The translations under genes were made by a program, and so were the position numbers. Below the pieces are notes generated by a model, which worked only from the letters and a program-made list of their open reading frames with translations, was not told the origin of the DNA and did no database searches. A stretch of DNA of 64,000 nucleotides, taken from assembly GCF_022512515.1 (NCBI RefSeq), contig NZ_JAKWBK010000001.1, positions 3,534,001 through 3,598,000 on the forward strand, written 5' to 3'. Numbering within the stretch: the stretch's first letter is position 1; every line of letters begins with the position of its first letter. This document shows, piece by piece, positions 56,297-64,000 of this stretch. The DNA comes from Paraniabella hibiscisoli. Lineage in GTDB: Bacteria; Bacteroidota; Bacteroidia; Chitinophagales; Chitinophagaceae.

Positions 56297-56763
56297 TGTT
56301 AGTATTTGCGTCTTTTATATAATAATAGCAAAAAAGAGAAGAATGTTACACTTTATCAAAAAAAATAAATTTCTCTTAAATTGAATTTTTAAAACTTTGA
56401 AAATCAGTATTTTGTTGTGTGCTTAAAGGGTTTGTTTGAGTGGTAACATCAATTAAAAGATTGATTGCAGATAAATAAGTGGGAGAAGTCAAGGTAGGCT
56501 AATCACTTAATGGATGCGAATTTTTAATTGGGTTGTTCATATAGCTAATCACCGCAATGTATTTTGGAGAATTAAATTGTACGTTTACGGATTATTTTAT
56601 ATATATTAGGGGTGGAGTCTTCGTTGTTTTACCGGGAATAATTTCAGATGCTGATAGGTTATATTGGCGTAACCTTTAAATTTACCTTCTACAAAACAAT
56701 ATATAACTGATTACTCGTGTGCTAGAGGGCTGTTCTACCGTCTTTTTAGCATAGTCGGTATTT

Positions 56764-56771
56764 TATGTTTG
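56764..56771 (+). promoter_or_regulatory. Bacteroidota -7 box (TATGTTTG)
   Basis: Fits TAnnTTTG. A T-rich TTTTTAG about 20 bases upstream may stand for the -33 element. It would give a leader of about 110 bases before the small ORF. Confidence 0.4.
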
Positions 56772-56848
56772 CAGCCTCAATAGGAGATCGAATGATGCAA
56801 TTTACTTTTAGCGAGTTTACAATACAGTAGTTGAGTGTATAAAGAATA

Positions 56849-56870
56849 GACCCCTGTGGAAACAGGGGTC
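56849..56870 (+). other. Leader hairpin before a small ORF
   Basis: GACCCCTGT, loop GGAA, ACAGGGGTC: a perfect 9-bp stem with no T-run after it, 20 bases before an ATG. More like a stable 5'-leader element than a terminator. Confidence 0.6.
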
Positions 56871-56890
56871 GCAACCAAAACTAACTGCTT

Positions 56891-56998
56891 ATGAGAAAAT
56901 CTTTATTTAGAATAAATATTGTAAAACTTGTTTGTGATAAAAATTGCAATAACTATGCCATCTGTTTAAATGGAGGACTTTTCAACTTTAAATGTTGA
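56891..56998 (+). CDS. Small cysteine-containing peptide, unrecognised
   Basis: 35 codons: starts MRKSLFRINIVKLVCDKNC and ends with a Cys. Basic N-terminus, four Cys (positions about 15, 19, 24, 35) and a GG in LNGGLFNF. Preceded by a promoter-like box and a hairpin. No modification or transport genes adjoin it, so a peptide natural product role is only a possibility. May be spurious. Confidence 0.35.
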   Translation: MRKSLFRINIVKLVCDKNCNNYAICLNGGLFNFKC

Positions 56999-57012
56999 AA
57001 GTTGGCATTGTT

Positions 57013-57470
57013 TTAACATTTTCTTCTTTTGGCCATTGCTATAAATAGCAATCCGCTAATAGTTAGCAAAACCACTGCGCCAATATACCGGCTACGATCT
57101 ATTTGGCTTATCTCCAGGCGCTGTTTTTGTTTTTGAATATCCGTTACTTGCCTGATGAAATTGGAAGCATTGGCGTCATCATAAGCGCCATAGGCATCGA
57201 TCAAAGTGCCTTTACTGCCATCTGCAGTGCTGATCAAATAAAGTATGGCATTATCTGCCGGATCGCTTTCTCCCTCAAACCGGTAAAAATCGTCAATACT
57301 TACTTCTGTGGGGTGGTAATATTGGTCCTTGCTATCCCAAAGCATGCCGTTAGGATTTACGTTGAAGTTGGTATCATAACCTTTTTTACTGCGTTATTAA
57401 CCAGGTCGGATAATGTGGTCATTTTTTCAGACGAAGTATCTTCCTGAAGGTCGTTTGTTTTTGTAGTCAT
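57013..57470 (-). CDS. Hypothetical protein with C-terminal membrane anchor
   Basis: About 152 aa after restoring one G near 57381. N-terminus MTTKTNDLQEDTSSEKMTTL, a soluble middle with AILYLISTADGSKGTLIDAYG, and one C-terminal helix YIGAVVLLTISGLLFIAMA followed by KRRK. Tail-anchored topology is likely. I recognise no family. It is divergent from the dehydrogenase remnant and not clearly in an operon. Confidence 0.55.
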
Positions 57471-57505
57471 AACGATAAGTTTTCGATTACATTTTATACA
57501 TTATT

Positions 57506-57754
57506 GTGAGGTCAAAAATGCTGCCGTTTTCATGTGCGGATAAAGAGGCGCAGCTAACCGGCTGCCACACTATATTATGGGATGGCGGCACTAAAGATGT
57601 AGTAGCACAGATCAGAGACCTGACTGAAGGTCGTAGCACAAATGTCTGTATTGATGCAGTGGGCTTTGAGCCATCAAGAAATATATTAGAGAAGGCCAAG
57701 GCTGTGATCAATTTTGAAGCAGGATCGGTTAAGGTGCTACAATATCTTCAATAA
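57506..57754 (+). pseudogene. Remnant of a zinc-dependent alcohol/formaldehyde dehydrogenase
   Basis: About 80 codons resembling the cofactor-domain part of formaldehyde dehydrogenases: TGCHTILWDGGTKDVVAQI, DLTEGRSTNVCIDAVGFEPS. N-terminal catalytic zinc domain and C-terminus are missing, and sequence inside the Rossmann fold is lost. The following 200 bases have weak traces only. Unlike other breaks in the window, this cannot be repaired by single bases, so it is a genuine fragment. Confidence 0.65.
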
Positions 57755-57963
57755 AAAGAAGATGATTGCTTAAAAGTGGTGTTAGATACCTGGAAATACT
57801 GTGTCGCTTATGTGGAATTATTTACCCGCTGGTACCGGAGCGGTGGTTAATAATGGAAGAATCGCCACATCCGGGTCTTTCATTTACTACTTTGAGTTTG
57901 TATGGTAGCGATGGCTTTATTCTTGTTACTACTTTGTATACTTAAATCCTATCTATAATTATT

Positions 57964-58500
57964 ATGGCAAAGACATCTAATACAAAGAAAGTAGTGAAGT
58001 CTGCTTCAAACGGACTTGCAGATTTGTTAACGCAACGACTTCAAAGTATATATTGGGCTGAATCGGAATTGTTAAAAACCTTGCCTCAATTAAAAGAGCA
58101 GAGCAATTCTCAGAAGTTACAGGCCGCTATTACCGAGCATATTGCACAAACTCAAATGCATGTTACGAGACTCGAAGAGATATTCTCTGCATTGAAGGAA
58201 AAAGCTGGGGCAATAAAATGCGAAGGACTACAGGGGATTTTAAAAGAAGGTGCAGTAACGATCAGTCAGGCTGAAGAAGGCCCTGTTCGTGATGCAGCTA
58301 TCATTGGCGCCTGCCAGTTGGTAGAACATTATGAAATAGCCTCTTATGGCACTCTGGCGGCTTACGCAAAAGTTTTGAATGAAAAGCAGGTGTTGGATCT
58401 TCTTTTAAAAACATTAACAGAAGAAAAGAAGTCCGACCAGATCTTATCTGCTATAGCCGACACTCAGCTGAATGCTTCAGCAACAACAAGTCGGGCCTAG
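57964..58500 (+). CDS. DUF892 ferritin-like protein (YciF/YciE type)
   Basis: 178 aa, frame intact. Four-helix bundle with LLTQRLQSIYWAESELLKTL and EHIAQTQMHVTRLEEIF, where Glu and His are likely di-iron ligands, repeated in QLVEHYEIASYGTL. Related proteins are induced by general stress. It is 40 bases before the catalase gene and probably in the same stress operon. Confidence 0.87.
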   Translation: MAKTSNTKKVVKSASNGLADLLTQRLQSIYWAESELLKTLPQLKEQSNSQKLQAAITEHIAQTQMHVTRLEEIFSALKEKAGAIKCEGLQGILKEGAVTISQAEEGPVRDAAIIGACQLVEHYEIASYGTLAAYAKVLNEKQVLDLLLKTLTEEKKSDQILSAIADTQLNASATTSRA

Positions 58501-58540
58501 CATTCAATTTTTAACAAACAAAATTTAAAACATTGTATAG

Positions 58541-60671
58541 ATGGAAGATAACAATAAGAGCTACAACAACGGTAATGATCCCAAGGCAGAACAATTGAAA
58601 GCATATACCAGCAATCACCAGGGAGAATTTTTGAATACCAACCAGGGGCTAAAGATCAATGATGATCAAAACTCTTTAAGGTCGGGTGACAGGGGAGCTA
58701 CCTTATTGGAGGATTTTATCCTTCGCGAAAAAATTACGCATTTCGATCATGAGCGTATTCCCGAAAGAATCGTTCATGCAAGAGGCTCAGGGGCTCATGG
58801 ATATTTTGAGTTATATGAGTCGCAGGAGAAATATACAAAAGCAAAATTGTTTACAGATACGTCTGTTAAAACACCAATTTTTGTAAGATTCTCCACTGTT
58901 GCCGGATCGAGAGGCTCAACTGATTTGGCAAGAGACGTAAGAGGCTTCGCCGTTAAGTTTTACACGCAGGAGGGTAACTATGACCTTGTAGGTAATAATA
59001 TGCCTGTGTTTTTATACAGGATGCCTTGAAATTTCCAGATCTTGTTCATGCGGTGAAGCCTGAGCCACATAATGAAATTCCTCAGGCGGCGTCTGCACAT
59101 GATACCTTTTGGGATTTTATAGGACAGATGCCGGAAAGCATGCACATGATACAATGGCTCATGAGCGACCGGGCTATTCCACGTAGTCTTAGAATGATGG
59201 AAGGTTTTGGCGTACACACTTTCCGTTTTATTAATGCCGATAACAAGGCGAGCTTTGTAAAATTTCACTGGAAGCCTTTGTTGGGTGTGCATTCCGTAGC
59301 ATGGGATGAAGCGCAGCGGATATCTGGCAAAAACAGCGATTTTCATAAGCAGGATCTTTGGGAAGCGATAGATCAGGGACAATATCCTGAATGGGAACTG
59401 GGTGTGCAGATAGTTCCTGAAGAAGAGGAACATAATTTTCCTTTCGATCTGCTGGATCCCACTAAGATCATCCCGGAAGAGATGGTACCGGTTCAAAGGA
59501 TAGGAAAAATAACCTTGAACCGTAATCCTGATAATTTTTTTGCAGAGACAGAGCAGATCGCTTTTCATCCGGGCCATTTGATACCAGGTATTGATTTTAC
59601 CAATGATCCTTTACTACAGGGACGATTGTTCTCTTATACAGATACGCAGTTGTCACGTTTGGGTGGACCTAATTTTCACGAAATACCTATAAACCGTTCC
59701 ATTCCTGAGGTGCACAACCACCAGCGCGATGGCATGCACCGGATGCAAATCAACAAGGGTAAGGTAGCGTATAATCCCAATACTTTGGCTGGCGGTTGCC
59801 CCTATCAGGCGATGATGGCAGAAGGTGGCTTTCATTCTTACGAAGAGCGGATTGACGCTAAAAAAGTGAGAGCCCGCAGCCGCAGCTTCTTTGATCATTT
59901 CAGTCAGGCCACTTTATTCTACAACAGTCAGTCTGAAATAGAAAAGCGCCATATACAGAACGCCTTTTCTTTCGAGCTGGGGAAAGTGTTGGTAGAAGGT
60001 ATAAGGCAAAGAATCGTTGACATGTTGTTGGAGGTAGATGCCGACCTGGCCAATATCGTAGCTGCTAACCTGGGATTAACACCTAAAAAATTACCACAAC
60101 CTATTACGGGCAGTATTCCTGCAGATGGAGATACTGAAGCGCATTATTCTTTTAAAGAAGGATTACCGGTTGCGGTATCGGAAGCTTTGAGCATGCAGAA
60201 TACCATTAAGGATATTAAAACCCGCAAAATTGCCATATTGGCGGCAGATGGAGTTAATGGTGAGGCTTTATTGGAACTAAAAACAACATTGGTAGAAGCT
60301 GGCGCCACCTGTAAAGTTATAGCGCCGAAGCAAGGTTTATCAACGCCGATAATGGCGATCTGGTTAAAGTAGATGAAAGTTTTCTAATTTCTTCCTCAGT
60401 TTTATATGACGCGGTTTTTATAGCCGATCATTCCAATACGGCCATGCTGGAGGGTTGTAAGGATGCTCTGCATTTTATAGCGGAAAGTTTTAAGCATTGT
60501 AAAGCTATCGGCGCTACCAAAACAAGCAGTTCGTTATTGCAGATCGTATTGCCAGGGGATGCTATTAAAAGTAAGGGAGTGATCACCAATGGTAATGCTA
60601 AAGCATTTATGGACGCGGTTGCACAGCATCGCTTCTGGGAAAGGGAGGAAACACCGGTAGTGGCCGCCTGA
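58541..60671 (+). CDS. katE: Large-subunit (clade II) catalase, HPII-like
   Basis: Decomposes hydrogen peroxide. About 710 aa, the long HPII form. Catalytic His in [14 protein letters not shown], heme-ligand Tyr in [17 protein letters not shown], and a C-terminal flavodoxin-like domain ([18 protein letters not shown]). Two one-base losses near 59017 (T-run) and 60338 (missing A). Between DUF892 and an SDR gene, a common stress set. Confidence 0.93.
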
Positions 60672-60705
60672 TCTTTTAACCATTCTAAACACAACAATAT
60701 TTGAT

Positions 60706-61568
60706 ATGTCAAAGTTAAAACCTAAAAAAGAGGTAAATCCTCCACAGGAACAGCCGAGGCCGGGGCTGGAAGAGCAAATGAAACCCGTACCGGAAACCAA
60801 CCCTTTAAACCGGGGATCAGGTAAATTACAATCGAAGAAAGTATTAATAACCGGGGAGATAGCGGCATTGGTAAGGCAGTGGCGAAGTTGTTTGCCAGTG
60901 AAGGTGCTGCAATTGCACTTTGTTATTTGAATGAAGACGAAGATGCCGATAGGGCAAAAGCAGACATAGAAAAGTGGGGAGCGGACTGTATATTGATACC
61001 CGCTGATATTAGCAGCGAAGACAGTTGCAGGGAGGTTGTAAAGATAGCCGTGGAAGGATTGGGCGGACTGGATATACTGGTAAACAATGCGGCTGCCCAA
61101 TGGGAGCAGGAAGATATTGCGGATATTAGCACAGAGCAGCTGCTAAAGACATTTGCTACTAATTTCTTCTCCTGCTTCTGGATGACCAAGTATGCGTTGG
61201 AGCATTTAGAAGAAGGCGCCTGCATTATCAATACAACCTCCGTAACCGCCTATCGGGGAAGTCCTACATTAATGGACTATGCAGCCACCAAGGGAGCTAT
61301 CGTGGCTTTCACCCGTAGCCTGGCAGACAGCCTGGTGAAGAGAGGCATAAGGGTAAATGCCGTCGCGCCTGGGCCTATCTGGACACCGTTAATTGTTTCA
61401 TCATTTGACGCTAAAAAGGTTTCCGAATTTGGAAGTGATACACCTATGCAGCGACCCGGCCAGCCTAACGAAGTGGCGCCGAGCTATCTCTTCCTTGCCT
61501 CAGATGACAATAGTTATATGACGGGGCAGGTATTGCATCCCAATGGAGGTGAAATCATTAATGCCTGA
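60706..61568 (+). CDS. SDR family oxidoreductase (YghA/YhdF-like)
   Basis: About 287 aa NAD(P)-dependent oxidoreductase. Pro-rich N-terminal extension (NPPQEQPRPGLEEQ) typical of stress-related SDRs, cofactor motif TGGDSGIGKAVAKLF, NNAA in DILVNNAAAQW, and the catalytic YxxxK in DYAATKGAIVAF. One G is missing near 60857. Starts 34 bases after katE. Substrate unknown. Confidence 0.9.
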
Positions 61569-61716
61569 TATTGCTATCGGTCATTACTTATGGTTGTAAG
61601 CCGCTCCGATACCTCTTTTCAATGGTACTCCCGGTTATAAATCTGTAAAAGCGATTACGGCTGGCACGTTAAATGCTATTGTTATTACACATGTATTTAA
61701 CTGATAAATAAAGTGT

Positions 61717-62824
61717 ATGAAAAGAAGGAAAGATGCGGGGCCGTCAACTGATTCGGCCCTCGGCGAAAAAGAAAGAATTATTGTGGTGGGCGGCTCAGCA
61801 GGAGGGGTAAATGCTTTAAGAACTTTTGTTAAGGGGCTGCCGCATGATTTCACAGCGCGGTTTTTATAACATGGCATATGTCTGCTGACTCGAGTGGCAT
61901 CTTACCCGAATTATTAAGCCAAGTTACTGTATTGAAAGTGGCGCATGCGTTAGACTATGAGCCTATTCAACCCGGGCGCATTTATGTAGCCCCGCCAGAT
62001 CACCACTTGCTAATTGAGTCGGGACATCTTAGAGTGACCCGTGGCCCCAAAGAGAATCGTTTCCGGCCCGCCATCGATCCGCTATTCCGTTCTGCCGCTT
62101 ATGCCTATAAAAACCGTGTGATAGGAGTAATTGTATCAGGTGCGCTCGATGATGGTGTGGCGGGACTCTGGACTATCAAAAACAATGGCGGTATTGCCGT
62201 TGTACAAGACCCTGATGATGCCGATATTCCTTCGATGCCTCAGAACGCCTTAAGGGAAGCGCCAGTAGATTATTGTATACCTGCCGCTGATTTTCCTGCT
62301 TTGCTGCAAAAGCTTATTAAACAAAAGTTACCTCCCGGCGTTCAAAGGAGCAAGTATTACCCATAAAACTAGAGAAAGATATAGCAGGTGAAACAAGGGG
62401 CGCCGGTATGAAGGCCTTTAGTATGGGAGAGTTAAGCCCGTTTTCCTGCCCCGAATGCCATGGGGTATTGGCAAGGATCAAAGAAGGGGATGTGCTTCGT
62501 TTTCGTTGCCATACGGGTCATGCCTATTCTGCCGATACTTTGTTGTTTGCACTCACCGACCAGATCGAGCAGCAATTGTATAGTGCTATGCGGGGCATGG
62601 AAGAAAGTGTTCTTTTGTTGAATCACATGGGTGATCATTATGCAGAAGACAATGAACCTGTTAAGGCAGCCTTCTGTTTTAAAAAGGCCAAAGAAGCAGA
62701 AGACAGATCCCGGCAGGTGCGTAGTGTTATACGCAGCCAGGAACTTTTAACGAGAGCACGTGTTGCGGAAGATGGAGCGATGGGGAAAAACATAACCGTA
62801 GAAAAAGCAAGGTCTGGGCAGTAG
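61717..62824 (+). CDS. CheB-type methylesterase with C-terminal Cys-rich domain
   Basis: About 369 aa. CheB catalytic triad parts: Ser in VVGGSAGGVNALR, His in ITWHMSAD, and Asp in VSGALDDGVAGL. The C-terminal part has FSCPECHGVLARIKEG and RFRCHTGHAYSAD, a likely zinc-binding CxxC/CxxxH element often seen in CheB proteins linked to CheR hybrids. Two one-base losses near 61866 (T-run) and 62360 (missing C). Followed by a CheB-CheR hybrid gene. Confidence 0.87.
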
Positions 62825-62870
62825 GTTATATATTGCGGTGACAATTAACCCATCAACACAAATTAGCAGA

Positions 62871-64000
62871 ATGACAAACCTACTTGACAGCCAGGGAGGA
62901 AAGGACAAAGCAGAGGGATTTAAGAAAGAGGAACCTTTTAGGGTGGTAGTGTTAGGTACAGCAGCAGGAGGGAGAGTAGCATTGGATGACTTTTTCAGGC
63001 AACCTGTTCCTAAGGATACTTCTTACATTATAGCTGCGCATCTTTATGAAGATGAGCTGGACGCATTGAGCAATTCATTGAGAAGTATCAGCTCAATGCA
63101 GGTAACTATTGCGAAAGAAAAAATTTCATTCGAACCCAATCGTATCTATATTCTTGCATCCAATGGCGGATGGCGTGTTGCAGGAGACTTTTGGGTGGTC
63201 TCACCTGATGAAGACGAGATAACTCATCCGATAGATGGTCTGATGCAGCAGGTAAGCGCTTTTTTGGAATGAATACTATAGAGTCATTCTTTCCGGAAAA
63301 GGAACAGATGGAGCTGAAGGTGTAAGGAGTATTAAAAAGGCCGGAGGAATCGTTTTTGTACAAAATCCGCGCGAAGCCCTTGAAAGTGAAATGTGCCGCA
63401 ATGCAATTATGACCGAATGTGTAGATGAAGTACTGTCTGCCGGGGATATTCCCGCTCGGATTCAGGCTATTAAAGAATACCGGGTTAAAGTTCCTGCACA
63501 GCAGGATGCTGCGGCAGATGCCGGGCTGCAGCAGCGGGCGCTGGAGCATATCTTTGACGAGATCGTTCATCACACCGGGCATGATTTTACCAATTATAAA
63601 AAGCCCACACTACTGCGAAGGATTGAGCGACGCCTGGCTGTACATCAGTTGCCGGATTTATCCTCTTACGCCTCCTTTATTTCCGGGCATAGTGAAGAAG
63701 TGTCGGCATTGGTCAACGATCTGCTGATATCTGTTACCAGCTTTTTCAGAGATGCTAAAGCGTTTGATACATTGGAGCGGGAAGTATTGCCCATGCTATT
63801 AAAGCCCAAGAAAAAAGAAGACCTGCTGAGAATATGGATACCAGGTTGTGCAACTGGCGAGGAAGCTTACACTATTGCTATTTTATGTGCTGAAAAAGCG
63901 GCTGATATCAAAGAGTTGCCCAGGATACAGATTTTTGCGACTGATATTGATACACAGGCCATCAGTGTTGCCCGTGAAGGATTATACACGGCCAGCGAAT
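62871..64000 (+). CDS. CheB-CheR hybrid signalling protein, N-terminal part (runs off window)
   Basis: Start ATG 62871; the frame breaks once near 63264 (one extra T). First a CheB-like domain (VVVLGTAAGGRVALDDFF, VILSGKGTDGAEGV), then from about residue 210 a CheR methyltransferase (HHTGHDFTNYKKPTLLRRI, SVTSFFRDAKAFDTLE, SAM motif IWIPGCATGEEAYTIAI). The CheB part has Ala where the catalytic Ser normally is (GTAAGG against GASAGG), so its esterase is probably inactive. PAS and histidine kinase domains usual for this family would lie beyond the window. Confidence 0.85.

Larger units (their letters stand above)
56297..56890. other. Long gap upstream of the sigma factor, with leader elements
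   Basis: About 590 bases without a recognised gene. On the plus strand it carries TATGTTTG at 56764-56771 (TAnnTTTG -7 box) and a hairpin at 56849-56870, leading to the small ORF at 56891. The sigma factor promoter must lie near 56297-56450. Confidence 0.5.

Noticed and set aside
57013-57470. Assignment to the TPM/YgcG phosphatase family
   Set aside because: The TADGSKGTLIDAYG segment and tail helix gave a weak impression only; no diagnostic motif was found, so the function was left open.
60534-61100. Minus-strand frame opposite katE and the SDR gene
   Set aside because: Antisense shadow of two well-supported genes; no family features.

Overview
The window is about 64 kb from a Bacteroidota chromosome, most likely Chitinophagales/Chitinophagaceae; the family is an inference. 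Evidence: two SusC/SusD pairs, GH29, GH2 and GH109 glycosidases, the gene set LptD, amidase, MlaD and OstA-like, promoters of the Bacteroidota TAnnTTTG type, almost no Shine-Dalgarno sequences, and moderate G+C.

The most important point for a reader is that more than 30 genes, including pnp, ispE, ung and katE, are broken by about 55 single-base frameshifts. Nearly all are one-base losses in short homopolymers. Restoring one base (in a few cases removing one) gives full-length family-like proteins, so I treat these as sequencing errors. Coordinates below span whole genes and the frame breaks are noted in each entry.

Layout. 1-4 kb: aspartokinase (partial), an orphan ABC ATPase, FKBP isomerase, DinB/YfiT protein, NUDIX, AlkA-like glycosylase. 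4-20 kb: a minus-strand glycan-use region read from a ROK regulator through SusC1/SusD1, SusC2/SusD2, a secreted redoxin, a cytochrome c-copper monooxygenase, a GH29 fucosidase and a lipoprotein. 20-25 kb: miaE, rpsO, pnp, and a HipA-like kinase/DUF3037 pair. 25-32 kb: a compact minus-strand group of ispE, a DVDD class II terpene-cyclase-like protein, an ABC exporter, two glycosyltransferases and a UbiA prenyltransferase; this is the best candidate for an undescribed system (a glycosylated isoprenoid or lipid that is exported). 32-37 kb: DUF151 nuclease, cmk, Gfo/Idh/MocA oxidoreductase, trmN6, tsaD. 36-46 kb: envelope biogenesis (MacB-like permease, OstA-like protein, MlaD, amidase, LptD, methyltransferase, PlsC). 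46-54 kb: ung, cbpA/cbpM, then GH2 and GH109 genes, each preceded by a near-identical LacI-type operator. 54-57 kb: sigma factor, anti-sigma factor and DUF4097 protein, followed by a long gap with a small cysteine-containing ORF. 57-64 kb: stress and signalling genes (DUF892, large catalase, SDR, CheB, CheB-CheR hybrid running off the end).

No rRNA, tRNA, CRISPR array, insertion sequence or prophage was recognised.
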